In this document: positions 16,233 through 26,762 of the stretch, piece by piece
How the letters are laid out: the number at the start of each line of letters is the position of its first letter
Position numbering within the stretch: position 1 is the first letter of the stretch
Source: Thalassospira australica
GTDB lineage: Bacteria; Pseudomonadota; Alphaproteobacteria; Rhodospirillales; Thalassospiraceae
Direction: 5' to 3'
DNA: 39,118 nucleotides
Assembly (NCBI RefSeq): GCF_000763295.1
Contig: NZ_JRJE01000025.1
Location: forward strand, 1-39,118
Translations under genes and position numbers: made by a program
The notes under the pieces: generated by a model
What the model was told of the DNA's origin: nothing
What the model saw: the letters and a program-made list of their open reading frames with translations, nothing else
Databases searched by the model: none

Positions 16233-17137
16233 CAGGCGTCTCCTTTATCCAATCGGCTTTTCTGCGCCATGTCGCGTAACGATTTCAACCCCAGGGATTG
16301 ATATTCAAATGGATTACGAACATTGGGATCTTGTTCGGCTTCAATCACCAACCAGCCCTCATAGCCATGTTCGGCGGCAACTTTCAGAACCGGCTCAAAC
16401 GCAACGCCCCCCTCATGATCACCAGGCACTGTAAAGACACCTCGGCGCACACCTTCAAGGAAGCTAAGTCCTTCTTCGCGGACTTGTTTACTGATGGCAG
16501 GACGAACGTTTTTGCAATGGATATGGCCAACGCGCCCCATATAGCGGACGGCGAGTTCTTCAGGGTCAGCACCACCGAACCACGCATGCCCAGTATCCAA
16601 CAACAGCTTGGTTTTCGGGCCGGTACTGGCCATGAATGCCTGAATTTCGTCTGCCGTCTCGACGATGGTGCCCATGTGGTGATGATAAACCAGATCAACC
16701 CCCTGCTCTGCACAACAGGCGGCAATTGCCTCGACATCAGCACCGAATTTGGCCCATTTGTCTGTAGCAAGAACCGGACTGTCATTGAGTGCCGCGTCAT
16801 CATTGCCGTGAATGGCATTTGACGTTTCGCAAACGATGCACACTTTGCACCCCATTGCCTTTAGCAAATCAAGGTGGGGCTGGATGGCTTTTTTCTCGTC
16901 TTCAACCGAATGAGCCAAAAGGTTCAACGAATGCCAGCCCGATACAAACTTCAAACCGTGCGGATTAAGCGCGGCTTTCAACGCCAGCGGATCGGTCGGC
17001 ATCTTGTGGCCTTTTTCGATGCCATCAAAGCCGATCTTGCCCGCTTCTGAAAGGCAGGTTTCAAGGCTGATTTCTGCACCAAGGGTCTGGTCATCATCAT
17101 TCGACCAAGCAATCGGATTGGTACCATAAAGGATCAT
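16232..17137 (-). CDS. iolE: myo-Inosose-2 dehydratase
   Basis: A 301-residue TIM-barrel protein of the IolE family. It begins [20 protein letters not shown] and has [20 protein letters not shown] and [20 protein letters not shown], which are typical IolE stretches. It dehydrates 2-keto-myo-inositol to the diketone used by IolD. GGAGAT, its ribosome site, is formed by the last codons of iolD (iolD stop at 17142), and iolE overlaps iolB at its own stop. The order iolD-iolE-iolB with such tight spacing supports one transcript. Length and motifs are normal. Confidence 0.95.
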   Translation of the reverse strand: MILYGTNPIAWSNDDDQTLGAEISLETCLSEAGKIGFDGIEKGHKMPTDPLALKAALNPHGLKFVSGWHSLNLLAHSVEDEKKAIQPHLDLLKAMGCKVCIVCETSNAIHGNDDAALNDSPVLATDKWAKFGADVEAIAACCAEQGVDLVYHHHMGTIVETADEIQAFMASTGPKTKLLLDTGHAWFGGADPEELAVRYMGRVGHIHCKNVRPAISKQVREEGLSFLEGVRRGVFTVPGDHEGGVAFEPVLKVAAEHGYEGWLVIEAEQDPNVRNPFEYQSLGLKSLRDMAQKSRLDKGDA

Positions 17138-17141
17138 TATC

Positions 17142-18971
17142 TTAATCTCCGGGGCGCTGTTTTTTCAGCGCAACTTCATAATTTTCGCGGGCCTTATTGA
17201 CTGCGGGACGAACCGATACTTCGGGAACGGCAACATCCCACCAATGTCCCCCGGCATCTGTACTTGGCAAAGGATCGGTATCTATCACGATGGCATAGGA
17301 TCGATCCGACTTGCGCGCACGTTCCATGGCAGCTTCAAGTTCGGAAATTGATGCGACCTTTTCAGCCGTCGCCCCCATCGCCCGGGCATGAGCTGTAAAG
17401 TCAATCGCAGAGGGTTCGACATGCCGGGCGGTATCGAGCAGGTTATTAAAGCTTTCACCGCCGGTTGCCATCTGCAAACGGTTGATACAGCCATACCCGC
17501 GGTTATCAAGGATCACAGTGATGATCTTGTGTCCCAGCATCACGCTGGTCGCGAGTTCCGAATTCATCATCATATAGGAACCATCGCCCACCATAACGAC
17601 GACTTCCCGGTCCGGGCAGGCCATCTTGACGCCAAGCCCCCCGGCGATTTCATAGCCCATGCACGAAAAGCCGTATTCAACGTGATAACCATTTGGTCGC
17701 GACGTTTTCCACAGTTTGTGCAATTCACCCGGAAGTCCCCCTGCGGCACAGACAACGATGGCATCTTTGTCCGTGCTACGTTGGACCGCTCCGATGACCT
17801 GTGCATCGGTTGGCAATTCATTTCCTGTCGGCATCGCAGTCACATCGTCAACCGCCTTGATCCAGCTTTGCTTGAGCACCGGGTCAACCGGACGCGCGAC
17901 AAAATCGCCAAGTGCATTGTCGAGTTCCATCAGCGTCACTTTGGCGTCGCCCACAACGGAAATCGCATCATGCTTGTGCGCATCATAGGCTGCGACGTTG
18001 ATCGACAAAATGCGGCGATCCGGGTTCTTGAACAGTGCCCAACTGCCGGTGGTGAAATCTTGCAAACGGGTGCCAAGTGCGATGATTAGATCGGCCTCTT
18101 CGGCGACAGCGTTTGCGCTGCTTGATCCGGTTACACCAATCGATCCAAGGTTTAAATCATCATCCCATGGCACGGCGGATTTTCCTGCCTGGGTCTCGCC
18201 CACAGGAATATTATAACGATGAACAAAATCGCGCAGATCGTCACAGGCGTCGGCGTAATGCACACCGCCACCAGCAATAATGAAGGGTTTCTTGGCAGAC
18301 TTGATCGCGGCAACAGCGGCATCAATCTGATCAAGATCAGCACGCGGACGCACGCGTTTCCAGGTTTTCGTCGCAAAGAAGCTTTCCGGCCAGTCAAATG
18401 CTTCTGCCTGAACATCCTGACAAAAAGCCAAGGTCACAGGCCCACAATCGACCGGATCGGTGAGAACCGTCATGGCACGTGGCAAAGCAGATAAAAGCTG
18501 TTCGGGACGCGTGATGCGATCAAAATAACGGCTGACCGGCTTAAAGCAGTCATTGGCCGAAATGGTGCCATCTGCAAAATCTTCGACCTGTTGCAAGACC
18601 GGATCGGGTGCACGATTGGCAAACACATCGCCCGGGATCAAAAGAACGGGCAAACGATTAACATGTGCAAGGGCTGCTGCTGTCACCATATTGGTTGCCC
18701 CCGGCCCGATAGAGGTCGTGACCGCCATGGCCTGTTTGCGGTTGCTGGCCTTGGAATAGGCGATGGCGGCATGGGCCATCCCCTGTTCATTGTGCCCGCG
18801 CCATGTCGGGAATGTGTCACCTGCACCATGCAGCGCTTCGCCAATTCCAGCCACATTGCCATGACCAAAAATCGCCCAGCAGCCCCCGAAAAAAGGATAT
18901 CCGTCCGCATTCAGTTGCTGGCTCAGGTAGCGGACCATTGCCTGTGCTGCAGTAAGACGCACAGTTTTCAT
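17142..18971 (-). CDS. iolD: 3D-(3,5/4)-trihydroxycyclohexane-1,2-dione hydrolase (ThDP-dependent)
   Basis: A 609-residue thiamine-diphosphate enzyme that opens the ring of the inositol-derived diketone to give 5-deoxy-glucuronate. The N-terminal catalytic glutamate is E62 ([13 protein letters not shown]). The ThDP-binding motif runs from GDG at 462-464 to N490 ([15 protein letters not shown] to [11 protein letters not shown]). The start at 18971 is chosen because AGGAGAAG precedes it and [20 protein letters not shown] is the family N-terminus; a start at 19016 would add 15 residues inside iolC. The ATG overlaps the iolC TGA (ATGA). The C-terminal [13 protein letters not shown] stretch is also typical. 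Confidence 0.96.
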   Translation of the reverse strand: MKTVRLTAAQAMVRYLSQQLNADGYPFFGGCWAIFGHGNVAGIGEALHGAGDTFPTWRGHNEQGMAHAAIAYSKASNRKQAMAVTTSIGPGATNMVTAAALAHVNRLPVLLIPGDVFANRAPDPVLQQVEDFADGTISANDCFKPVSRYFDRITRPEQLLSALPRAMTVLTDPVDCGPVTLAFCQDVQAEAFDWPESFFATKTWKRVRPRADLDQIDAAVAAIKSAKKPFIIAGGGVHYADACDDLRDFVHRYNIPVGETQAGKSAVPWDDDLNLGSIGVTGSSSANAVAEEADLIIALGTRLQDFTTGSWALFKNPDRRILSINVAAYDAHKHDAISVVGDAKVTLMELDNALGDFVARPVDPVLKQSWIKAVDDVTAMPTGNELPTDAQVIGAVQRSTDKDAIVVCAAGGLPGELHKLWKTSRPNGYHVEYGFSCMGYEIAGGLGVKMACPDREVVVMVGDGSYMMMNSELATSVMLGHKIITVILDNRGYGCINRLQMATGGESFNNLLDTARHVEPSAIDFTAHARAMGATAEKVASISELEAAMERARKSDRSYAIVIDTDPLPSTDAGGHWWDVAVPEVSVRPAVNKARENYEVALKKQRPGD

Positions 18972-20881
18972 GCTGCTTCTCCTGATTTTTTCCGTGCGAC
19001 GTCCCAGATGTCGCACAAAGCACGATATTTCATCTTCATTTTGGAAACGGCATCTTCATCAGTCATCCGCCCGCCAAGCCATTCACGTGCAACCGATGCA
19101 AAGATTGAACGACCGACTGCAAAACCTTTAACCAGCGGATGGCGTGCGGCAACTTCGAAGCTTGCCGACAGTTCATCTTCCGGGGCCTCAAGGCCCAGAA
19201 CAACGATGCCCCGACAATACGGATCATGATGCGCAATCGCCACGCAGGCATTTTTCCACGCCGCATCGGATGTCATTGGCTCAAGCTTCCACCAATCAGG
19301 ATAAACCCCGATTTCATAGAACCGCTTGATCACGGAACTTGCCGTTTCATCGTCACATTTCCCAACCTTGGAGGAGACGATTTCAAGCAAAAGCTCAAGT
19401 CCATTGGTCCGCGCAGCATGTGCAAGTCGGGTCACCGTTTCTTCCTGCTGGCGTTTGGTGCTTTCATCATCATCCGGGTGATAGAAGCACAGTACCTTTA
19501 CAACATGCTCAACAGGCCATTCCGCCAGAGCACTGCCAAAATCCATCCCGATTTCAAGTTGCAGAGGCCGCGATCCGGGCAGCTCGACAGGACGCCCGAT
19601 CCAAAGCCCTGAGCCAGCCGCAGCATAAAGCGCGTCTCGTCCCAATCGCGGATCGCACAAAATGCCATATCCCGGCTTGTCACCCCCCACTTCCAATGCA
19701 GCTTTCAGGCACAGCTCCTTGAACGGGCCTATGCGATCACGCGACACACCCAATTCATCTGCCATATCTTCCAGTTGCATTCGATGATCGAAGGCAAAAA
19801 CACGCATATCCTGCCAATCACGTTTCCGATTGGTAGACCAGTGAATTTGTTCAAGTTCGGGATCGTTGCGTAGTGCTGGCGTTTTGATGCCACGGTCGAA
19901 AAAGAATTGAAGTTCTTCCCAACTGGGATAGGCCGGTGTGCATCCGTGCCGTGACACGGCAAAAGCACCGCACGCATTTGCGTATTTAAGCGACGTCTCC
20001 CAATCCTGATCGGTCAGCCAACCTTTCAGAAGGCCTGACATAAATCCATCACCTGCACCAAGAACATTGAAAACCTCAACCGGGAATCCTGGGCCGGAAA
20101 TGCCGTCATCAAGGCTTTTGCCTATCGCATCGGTAAAGGCCACAGCTCCCATCGGACCGCGTTTACAAACCAGGGTCGCCTTGGACACAGTCCGGACGTT
20201 TTCAAGCGCATCAAGGGTATCAGTTGATCCGCCGGCAATGTGAAACTCTTCTTCGGTGCCAACGATCAAATCAAACAAATGCAAGGTTGCCTGAAGTTCC
20301 TCAGTAACCCGCTCTGACGCAATGAAGCGATTTTCACCGTCATCATGGCCCGACAATCCCCAAAGATTTGGTCGATAATCGATATCAAGTGCTGTTTTGG
20401 CACCTGTTTCACGTGCCGTACGGACAGCTTTCAATACAGCAGCGCGGGTTCTCGGATGGGACAGATGAGTACCAGTCACCGTCACACAACGCGCTTCTGC
20501 GATGAACTCGGGATCAATATCCTCCTCACAAAGCGCCATATCCGCACAATTTTCCCGATAGAAAATAAGCGGGAATTGTTCCTGATCTCTGAGGCCAAGC
20601 AGTACCAATGCTGTCAGACGCTCCGCATCAGTAACAACACCGCGTACATCAACGCCTTCGGCAATCAGTTGTTCGCGAACAAAACGGCCCATATGTTCAT
20701 TGCCGACACGGGTAATCAAAGCAGATTTCAACCCAAGTCGAGCCGTGCCGCACGCCATATTGGTTGGTGAACCACCGATATATTTCTTGAAAGACGCCAT
20801 GTCCTCAAGGCGCCCGCCAATTTGCGCGCCATACAGATCGACGGACGATCGCCCGATCGTAATTACATCAATAGGCTTCAT
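18968..20881 (-). CDS. iolC: Fused 5-dehydro-2-deoxygluconokinase (IolC) and DUF2090 aldolase-like domain
   Basis: A 637-residue two-domain protein. Residues 1 to about 330 form a PfkB-type kinase that phosphorylates 2-deoxy-5-keto-gluconate, with substrate motif IGGSPTNMACGTARLG and catalytic NVLGAGDGFMSGLLKG (D278). From about 346 to the end lies DUF2090 (DWQDMRVFAFDHRMQL, GYGILCDPRLGRDALY, VKVLCFYHPDDDES), a class I aldolase-like barrel thought to cleave the phosphorylated product in place of IolJ. This fusion is common in proteobacteria. The ATG overlaps the ABC ATPase stop (TAATG) and the stop overlaps iolD, so uptake and catabolic genes are translated in one coupled chain. Confidence 0.96.
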   Translation of the reverse strand: MKPIDVITIGRSSVDLYGAQIGGRLEDMASFKKYIGGSPTNMACGTARLGLKSALITRVGNEHMGRFVREQLIAEGVDVRGVVTDAERLTALVLLGLRDQEQFPLIFYRENCADMALCEEDIDPEFIAEARCVTVTGTHLSHPRTRAAVLKAVRTARETGAKTALDIDYRPNLWGLSGHDDGENRFIASERVTEELQATLHLFDLIVGTEEEFHIAGGSTDTLDALENVRTVSKATLVCKRGPMGAVAFTDAIGKSLDDGISGPGFPVEVFNVLGAGDGFMSGLLKGWLTDQDWETSLKYANACGAFAVSRHGCTPAYPSWEELQFFFDRGIKTPALRNDPELEQIHWSTNRKRDWQDMRVFAFDHRMQLEDMADELGVSRDRIGPFKELCLKAALEVGGDKPGYGILCDPRLGRDALYAAAGSGLWIGRPVELPGSRPLQLEIGMDFGSALAEWPVEHVVKVLCFYHPDDDESTKRQQEETVTRLAHAARTNGLELLLEIVSSKVGKCDDETASSVIKRFYEIGVYPDWWKLEPMTSDAAWKNACVAIAHHDPYCRGIVVLGLEAPEDELSASFEVAARHPLVKGFAVGRSIFASVAREWLGGRMTDEDAVSKMKMKYRALCDIWDVARKKSGEAA

Positions 20882-21660
20882 TAAACTGTTCCTCCGAGCG
20901 AACCTTCCAACTCGGCAAGCTCCTGTCCACCGGCCATAAGATCTTGAAGTTCTTCGGCAGTAATCTTGCCACGCTCGGCAGTTCCCAAAGTGCGTCCACG
21001 GTTCAAAACCGTGAAACGATCCCCCACGGCAAGCGCGTGTCGCACGTTATGGCTGATGAAAACGACGCCAACGCCTTGGGCCCTGACCTTGTCGATCGTC
21101 GCCAAAACATTTGCAGTCTGGCGGACACCAAGTGCTGAGGTCGGTTCATCAAGGATTAGTACTTTGGCTCCGAAATAGACTGCACGTGCAATCGCAACAG
21201 TTTGCCTTTCGCCACCCGAAAGCGTCCCAACAGCCTGATCGGCACTGCGCAGATTGATCCCCATTTCACGCATGTGTTTCATCGTGATGGTATTTGCCGC
21301 CACATGGTCATAGCGTTTAAAAAGACCACGCCCTTTGGTGGGTTCGCGCCCCATAAAGAAATTGCGCGAAACCGACATGAGCGGGATCATGGCCAGATCC
21401 TGAAAGACGGTTGCAATGCCCGCTTCCATCGCTTCACGCGGGCTGGCAAAGTTCACTTCTTTGCCATTCATCCGAATAAAGCCCTTGGACGGTTTATGTA
21501 CGCCCGACATGGTTTTAATAAAGGTCGACTTGCCCGCACCATTGTCGCCAAGAAGACAGTGGCATTCGCCGGGGTAGACATCGAAACTAACCCCTGCCAA
21601 GGCAATCACATTACCGAAATGCTTTTCTATATTGTCCATATGAATGATTGGTTCAGACAT
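20881..21660 (-). CDS. Sugar ABC transporter ATP-binding protein, single ABC domain (inositol uptake)
   Basis: A 259-residue ATPase with Walker [10 protein letters not shown] at 38-46, signature LSGGERQ at 147-153, Walker B LILDEP near 168-173 and H-loop FISHNV. It has only one ABC domain, half the size of RbsA-type ATPases, so it must work as a homodimer, as in the FrcA/IatA-type systems of alphaproteobacteria. It is two bases from the permease gene and overlaps iolC by one base. That position inside an iol operon makes myo-inositol or a stereoisomer the probable cargo (inference from context). Confidence 0.93.
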   Translation of the reverse strand: MSEPIIHMDNIEKHFGNVIALAGVSFDVYPGECHCLLGDNGAGKSTFIKTMSGVHKPSKGFIRMNGKEVNFASPREAMEAGIATVFQDLAMIPLMSVSRNFFMGREPTKGRGLFKRYDHVAANTITMKHMREMGINLRSADQAVGTLSGGERQTVAIARAVYFGAKVLILDEPTSALGVRQTANVLATIDKVRAQGVGVVFISHNVRHALAVGDRFTVLNRGRTLGTAERGKITAEELQDLMAGGQELAELEGSLGGTV

Positions 21661-21661
21661 C

Positions 21662-22768
21662 TCAACGCTCCCCGGTTACACGTTTGCGAACAACGTTGTT
21701 AAACATCACCGCCAACAGCAGCATGGCACCCAAGAACACCTGGAACCAATCCTGATCGATATTCGTATAGGTCAGGCCGATCACAACCATGCCAAAGATG
21801 ATCGCCCCAAAGAACGCGCCAATGGCCGATCCATAGCCACCGGTCAACAAACATCCACCAATCACAGCTGCAATGATGCCTTCGAATTCTTTCATGAACC
21901 CGCGGCGTGCGTCGGTGCTTCCGGCATCTAGAACCTGAACGATTGCAAGAAGTGCCGCACAGCTTGCCGTAAACATGAACAGCGCAACCTTGACCTTACG
22001 GACTGGGACACCGGAATTTGATGCTGCGTTGGCATCCCCGCCAGCCGCGAACACCCAGTTTCCCCAAGGGGTGCGCAACAAAACATAGGTCGCAACAAGC
22101 GCAAGTCCCACAAACCAAAGGATTTCAATCGGAATACCGGCAACCTTGGGCATGCCGTTCTTGAATGTTTCGATCAAACCAAGGGACGCGAACCAGGCAA
22201 ATAGACCGCTAAAGGCTTCGCCACTAAAGACCGGTGCCAGAAAATCACCTTCGACGGCGTCACGAACACCACGCAGTTGGGTCGCGCCACCCGTCAACCA
22301 TTTAAGCCCAACAAGCGAAATGCCACGCAAAATAAACAGAAATGCCAGAGTAACAATAAAGGATGGCAACCCGGTGCGAATGACGATCTGGCCGTTAACA
22401 GCCCCCATGCAGGCCGCTGCCACGAGCGTCATCGGGATCGCAACAATTAAAGGCAGACCGAGGTTGACCGTAAAGGCACCGAAAATCATACCGGCAAAAG
22501 CAACCATGGAGCCGATCGAAAGGTCAAATTCCCCACCGATCATCAACATGGCAGCGCCAATCGCAAGAATGCCAAGCTGCGCTGCGGGGCTCATAAAGTT
22601 CATAAACCCGGAAAGGGTAAACATCGAGCTGTCAGCAGTGAACAAGAAGAATATCGTAACCAACACAACGCCGGCTATCGCGCCAAGCTCGGGACGTTTC
22701 ATCAGTCGGGCGATCAACGGTTCTTCTTTGATCCGTTCATCTTGATTCAAGGCGGTATCACCAGTCAT
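21662..22768 (-). CDS. Sugar ABC transporter permease (inositol uptake)
   Basis: A 368-residue permease of the ribose/fructose type. After a polar N-terminus of about 40 residues come many hydrophobic segments with [40 protein letters not shown] and [20 protein letters not shown], the family hallmarks. A long periplasmic insert ([20 protein letters not shown]) sits mid-protein. The start at 22768 follows GGAGAGGAAG; a frame start at 22831 would run into the stem-loop after the binding-protein gene. It should form a homodimer, since only one permease gene is present. Confidence 0.93.
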   Translation of the reverse strand: MTGDTALNQDERIKEEPLIARLMKRPELGAIAGVVLVTIFFLFTADSSMFTLSGFMNFMSPAAQLGILAIGAAMLMIGGEFDLSIGSMVAFAGMIFGAFTVNLGLPLIVAIPMTLVAAACMGAVNGQIVIRTGLPSFIVTLAFLFILRGISLVGLKWLTGGATQLRGVRDAVEGDFLAPVFSGEAFSGLFAWFASLGLIETFKNGMPKVAGIPIEILWFVGLALVATYVLLRTPWGNWVFAAGGDANAASNSGVPVRKVKVALFMFTASCAALLAIVQVLDAGSTDARRGFMKEFEGIIAAVIGGCLLTGGYGSAIGAFFGAIIFGMVVIGLTYTNIDQDWFQVFLGAMLLLAVMFNNVVRKRVTGER

Positions 22769-22794
22769 TGCTTCCTCTCCTGATCTTTTTTGTG

Positions 22795-22829
22795 GACCGG
22801 GGCGAGACCAAAAATGACGCGCCCCGGTC
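22795..22829 (-). terminator. Stem-loop between inositol-binding-protein and permease genes
   Basis: GACCGGGGCG (22795-22804) pairs perfectly with CGCCCCGGTC (22820-22829) around a 15-base loop. On the transcribed strand an A-rich rather than U-rich tract follows, so it is not a standard intrinsic terminator; mRNA stabilisation or processing after the binding-protein gene is likelier. Confidence 0.7.
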
Positions 22830-22849
22830 AACCGATAGTTCTAAATGGC

Positions 22850-23776
22850 TTATCGAATGCCCTGCGCCGAAAGCTCGATAACCTGACCGGCTTTTTCACC
22901 GGTAATCAGGTTCGGACCAGACGGAACGTTGCCGCCCGGAATAAGCCCGTACTGCGCGTTCAAGGAAAGGAACGTTACTGGCAGGTACCCCTGAAGGAAC
23001 TGCTGCTGGTCGATTGCGAATGCTGCATCGCCGGCAACAACCGATTCAAGGAAGCTTGCCGAAAGATCGAAGGTAGCAACATTGACCGTATCGCTGCGAC
23101 CAACAGCTTTGACAGCGGCCACCGCCGGTTCGCCTGCAGTGCCGGCACCAAGCGCCATAACAGTGTCAACGTCTTCGTTTGCTTCGAGTGCTGCGCGGAC
23201 TTTACTTTCGATCTCGGTCGGGTCATTGGTGGTCGGAAGAACAGTGACTTCACCGCCAAAACCTTCGGCAAAGCCGGCACACCGCTGATCAAGTGATACG
23301 TTGCCGACTTCTTGGTTCACACAGATACCGTTTGAACCACCCATCGCAGCAAGTTTTTCGCCTGCGACCTTGCCGGCTGTGAATTCATCCTGACCGACAT
23401 GCAAAAGCGCGCCGAGCTGTTTGGAAACATCAGAACCCGCATTCATGGAAATCACCGGGATGCCAGCCTGAACCGCACGTTCGATCGACGGGCCAAGCGC
23501 ATCCGCATCCGGAATGGAAATAACGAGCCCATCGGGCTCCTGGTTGACAGCTGCATCAATCAACTGGCTCATCGCAACCATGTCAAAGGTCTCCGGCGAG
23601 CGATACTCAACATTGGCACCAGTATCGGCGGCGGCTTTCTCGACGCCGTTCTTGACCACAGACCAGAACGGATCGTTGGCCTGACCATGTGCAACAACGA
23701 CAATATCAGTAGCCATTGCTGGCACTGCAGCCAGCATCGTGACGGCAGCAACAAGGCCGCCTGCGAACTTCTTCAT
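22850..23776 (-). CDS. Periplasmic sugar-binding protein (probable inositol-binding)
   Basis: A 308-residue type I binding protein with signal peptide MKKFAGGLVAAVTMLAAVPA and probable cleavage after AMA near residue 22. The mature part begins TDIVVVAHGQANDPFWSVVK, the common ligand strand of ribose/inositol binders. It continues with QEPDGLVISIPDADAL and GIPVISMNAGSD, which supply typical hydroxyl-binding Asp and Asn side chains. GGGAGGAAAA precedes the ATG. It lies within the iol operon, 73 bases after the isomerase gene and 81 bases before the permease, with a hairpin in the latter gap. Assignment to myo-inositol is from context; a stereoisomer is possible. Confidence 0.92.
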   Translation of the reverse strand: MKKFAGGLVAAVTMLAAVPAMATDIVVVAHGQANDPFWSVVKNGVEKAAADTGANVEYRSPETFDMVAMSQLIDAAVNQEPDGLVISIPDADALGPSIERAVQAGIPVISMNAGSDVSKQLGALLHVGQDEFTAGKVAGEKLAAMGGSNGICVNQEVGNVSLDQRCAGFAEGFGGEVTVLPTTNDPTEIESKVRAALEANEDVDTVMALGAGTAGEPAVAAVKAVGRSDTVNVATFDLSASFLESVVAGDAAFAIDQQQFLQGYLPVTFLSLNAQYGLIPGGNVPSGPNLITGEKAGQVIELSAQGIR

Positions 23777-23849
23777 GATTTTCCTCCCTACGAGGTTTTG
23801 TTGTTTGCGGCGTGATTACCGCCTAAAATCCGGTGTTTTCCACCGAATA

Positions 23850-24665
23850 TCAGTTCGCCAAAGCGCGAAAGCCTCTTACGGACTTTTCAAGTTGTGCTTC
23901 GACGATATCCCTGAAACCGGGGCCCTTGTCCGGTGTAAACGGATTGGGACCAGGCGCATTAACTTCAAAAATGACAGGTCCGGCATAAGCGATCTGATCA
24001 AGTGATCTGATTTGCGCGGCAAAATCTGTGTGGCCCTCACCAACACCGGCACGGTTGCTGTCTGCAGCGTGATAAAGGCCGATTTTGTCGCCCCCGCGCA
24101 GCAATGCGGCAGCCGGATTTTCTTCTTCGATATTCATGTGATAAGCATCAGGCAGAAGCTTGAGGTTTTCAGCACCGACCGCTTCAAGAAAGGCCAGACC
24201 TTCCTCAACTGTGCGAACCTGATGGGTTTCATACCGATTGAGGATTTCAAACACGACAGCAAGGCCGCGTTTCTTGGCAAAGTCACAAATCTGGCGCGTG
24301 GCATCAATCAACAAGCCATCTTCTTCGTCCTGAGACGTCACCGGCTTGATACGCGTCACCTGTCCATGGCAGGAGATCAGCGGATTTCCAAGTTCCTTTG
24401 CCCAATCCATCAAGGCATCATAATAAGCAATTGCTTTGGCGCGGATCGCCGGATCTGGATGTGAAATATCCGCATCACCCGGCGTAACCGAAAAGACGCT
24501 TAGGCCTTCATTGGCAAGAATTTCGCGTGCTTTGACTGGGTCAGTACCGGCAACATCGCCAAACAGTTCTACACCATCAAGTCCCGCCTTGCGCATATGC
24601 CCTGCCGTAACCGTCAATGGCGCATCGCCGAAAATCCAGGTACAGCATCCAAACTTTCTGTCCAT
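23850..24665 (-). CDS. Xylose-isomerase-like TIM-barrel sugar epimerase/isomerase (inosose isomerase candidate)
   Basis: A 271-residue member of the AP-endonuclease-2/D-tagatose 3-epimerase superfamily. Metal ligands fit the family: E140 (VVFEILNRYETH), D173 (LPDAYHMNIEE), H199 (GLYHAADSNR) and E234 (VIFEVNAPGPN). It sits two bases after iolG at the head of the inositol operon, where IolI-like inosose isomerases occur, so it most likely interconverts ketoinositol isomers and lets scyllo- or D-chiro-inositol enter the pathway. That specific reaction is inference; the fold and metal site are clear. It is distinct from the IolE encoded in the same operon. Confidence 0.85.
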   Translation of the reverse strand: MDRKFGCCTWIFGDAPLTVTAGHMRKAGLDGVELFGDVAGTDPVKAREILANEGLSVFSVTPGDADISHPDPAIRAKAIAYYDALMDWAKELGNPLISCHGQVTRIKPVTSQDEEDGLLIDATRQICDFAKKRGLAVVFEILNRYETHQVRTVEEGLAFLEAVGAENLKLLPDAYHMNIEEENPAAALLRGGDKIGLYHAADSNRAGVGEGHTDFAAQIRSLDQIAYAGPVIFEVNAPGPNPFTPDKGPGFRDIVEAQLEKSVRGFRALAN

Positions 24666-24667
24666 GT

Positions 24668-25675
24668 TCAGCCTCCCAGAATTTCTGTTTTCACATCGAC
24701 CGAACGCCCTTCGCGTGCTGATTTCGCGGCCGCTTCTGCCACGGCAAGGGCGTTGATGCCGTCCTCAAGGGTAACCGGGAGGTCGCTGCCCTCCTTGACG
24801 GCATCAACGAAGGCAGCCCATTCCTGTCCATAGGCACGGGCATAACGTTCAAGGAAAAAGTACTCTGGCTTGGCTGAAACAGCACCGCTGGTCGTGATTT
24901 TCTCGACAGTGTTTTCCAGAACATTCTGCGCTGAAAGCAACCCTTCGGAGCCAAGCAGCTCAACACGCTGGTCATAGCCATAAACAGCGCGGCGGCTATT
25001 TTTGATCACAGCCATGCGCCCCCCCGGGAATGTCAGGGTAATGATGGCGGTATCGAGGTCACCTGCCTTGCCGATTTCAGGGTCGACAATGCTTGAACCG
25101 CTGGCAGAAACCTTTTCGGGTAACCCGCCAAAAATCCAACAAGCCATGTCAAAATCATGGATCGCCATATCGCGAAAGATCCCGCCCGATACAGCAATAT
25201 AGCTTACAGGTGGCGGTGCCGGGTCAAAGGAGGTGATCGAGAGCAACTCACCCTGACCAATTTCGCCATTGTCAAACGCACGCTTGAGTGCCGCAAAGTT
25301 TGGATCGAAACGACGGTTAAAGCCGATCATGATCGGCTTGTTGTGCGGAGCGCTGGCTTTAAGGCAAGCCTGGGCACGCGCCAGATCAAGATCAACCGGT
25401 TTTTCGCAGAGAACCGCCTTGCCCGCAGCCGTTGCTGCTTCGATCAGGTTCGCATGGGTATCGGTAGAGGTTGCAATCAGGACTGCGTCAATTGAACTGT
25501 CATTGATGATATCGTCCGTGGACATGGCCTTGATGCCATAAGTCGCAGCAAGCTTTGCCGCAGCATCTTCGAACTTGTCAGATACCGCAACCAATTCACA
25601 TCCCGAATGGGCAACAATGCTTGCCGCGTGAACCTGACCAATTCGCCCTGCACCAAGCAGACCTACCTTCAACAT
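24668..25675 (-). CDS. iolG: Inositol 2-dehydrogenase
   Basis: A 335-residue Gfo/Idh/MocA oxidoreductase, first gene of the inositol operon. The Rossmann motif is GAGRIG at 8-13; the catalytic motif is CEKP with K92; and D169 with H173 (FRDMAIHDFD) form the active-site pair of inositol dehydrogenases. VSGGIFRDMAIHDFDMACW and MIGFNRRFDPNF are typical of IolG. It oxidises myo-inositol to 2-keto-myo-inositol with NAD. The promoter region at 25676-25874 carries the palindrome shared with the regulator's own promoter, so it is probably controlled by the RpiR-type protein next door. Confidence 0.95.
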   Translation of the reverse strand: MLKVGLLGAGRIGQVHAASIVAHSGCELVAVSDKFEDAAAKLAATYGIKAMSTDDIINDSSIDAVLIATSTDTHANLIEAATAAGKAVLCEKPVDLDLARAQACLKASAPHNKPIMIGFNRRFDPNFAALKRAFDNGEIGQGELLSITSFDPAPPPVSYIAVSGGIFRDMAIHDFDMACWIFGGLPEKVSASGSSIVDPEIGKAGDLDTAIITLTFPGGRMAVIKNSRRAVYGYDQRVELLGSEGLLSAQNVLENTVEKITTSGAVSAKPEYFFLERYARAYGQEWAAFVDAVKEGSDLPVTLEDGINALAVAEAAAKSAREGRSVDVKTEILGG

Positions 25676-25874
25676 TCAATTTTCCTTCCCTATCACGATG
25701 ACCCTATGAGGGCCGTGCTTGGCTTTGTCTGCTGTTGCTTAAACCCGTGAGGTCATCACGTACCGGCAAACAAAGTTTTATCGCCGGACATCTAAGGTGC
25801 CCGTTTTGATATTGCCCGCTTCTGAGCTAGGTAGAATTTTTATTCTATTTTATATCAATATCAACAATTATTTT
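25676..25874 (-). promoter_or_regulatory. iolG operon promoter region with RpiR-type operator
   Basis: This AT-rich 199-base gap lies between the rpiR-type stop and iolG. At 25832-25847 is TAGAATTTTTATTCTA, a 6-4-6 inverted repeat. A run of 17 bases including it (AAATAGAATAAAAATTC on the minus strand) recurs exactly at 26760-26776. The layout approaches the GGAA-N6-TTCC motif reported for alphaproteobacterial IolR. Promoter-like TTGATA and TAAAAT/TAGAAT hexamers overlap the site, consistent with repression. Confidence 0.65.
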
Positions 25875-26699
25875 CTATTGCAGAGCAGCATCTCGCCGCG
25901 CGCCGATTGCCACAGCCATCGAAATCGCTAGGGAAATCGTCCCTGACAGGGCCCGGAAGGCACCGACATCGACCTCGGAAACAGCAAGAACCTGAGCGTC
26001 GATTTTACGCAACGGACTGCTCATGGTGTCGGTTATCGCGACAATTTCGCATCCGACTCCACGTGCATAAGTCGCAAGTTCGATCGTTTCCTGAGAATAC
26101 GGTGCAAAGGTAATGGCGATAACAACGTCCCCCTTTCGGATGGCGTGACGTGGATTAAGTTTGCCAACGCCGTCGTGCAAAACTGCGGGAATGTCCATTT
26201 TCTCGAATGCATATGATAAGTAACTGGCAACCGGAAAGGCCCTCCTGAAACCGGCAATGTGGATCATCGGGGCTGCCGCCAGTATTGCAACGGCATCCTC
26301 TAGCACCTCCGGTGAAATGGAAGAGGCCAGGTTTTCAAGCGACAACCGGCCAGCCTCGACAAACTCAGCAAGAAGTGCACTTGGGCTGTCATCTCCGGTG
26401 GCACGTAGGTTCTCAAGTCGTGTTGCATAGTCCGGCCATTTTTGGGCGTATGTTTCACGGAAGATTTTTTGCATCTCCGAGAAACCGGAAAAACCCATCA
26501 ACTGACAAAACCGCATGAAGGCAGAGGGCTGCACACCTGCACTTCTTGAAAGTTCGGCAACAGTTGATACGGCAATACGATCCGTATTTTGCGCAATAAA
26601 TTCAGCACATTGCCGAAGCCTTTTGGGCAAACCGTCGGACATTTCCGCCAGCCTCTGATTAAATTCTTCGAGGGTTGCGGGGGCTGTTTGCTCAATCAT
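25875..26699 (-). CDS. RpiR/MurR-family transcriptional regulator (IolR-like)
   Basis: A 274-residue regulator. Residues 1 to about 80 form the RpiR helix-turn-helix (CAEFIAQNTDRIAVSTVAEL followed by SRSAGVQPSAFMRFCQLMGF), and about 125-255 a SIS sugar-phosphate-binding domain (MIHIAGFRRAFPVASYLSYA, KGDVVIAITFAPYSQETIEL, EIVAITDTMSSPL). In rhizobia an RpiR-type IolR represses inositol genes and responds to a pathway intermediate. This gene lies directly upstream of iolG, and matching palindromes lie in front of iolG and in its own promoter region, so it should repress both and itself. AGGAAC lies about nine bases before the ATG. Confidence 0.92.
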   Translation of the reverse strand: MIEQTAPATLEEFNQRLAEMSDGLPKRLRQCAEFIAQNTDRIAVSTVAELSRSAGVQPSAFMRFCQLMGFSGFSEMQKIFRETYAQKWPDYATRLENLRATGDDSPSALLAEFVEAGRLSLENLASSISPEVLEDAVAILAAAPMIHIAGFRRAFPVASYLSYAFEKMDIPAVLHDGVGKLNPRHAIRKGDVVIAITFAPYSQETIELATYARGVGCEIVAITDTMSSPLRKIDAQVLAVSEVDVGAFRALSGTISLAISMAVAIGARRDAALQ

Positions 26700-26762
26700 G
26701 GCGTCATTGTTCCTAATACATTTGTGCTTGACGTGACATACGTTCCATGATCATCCAATAAA

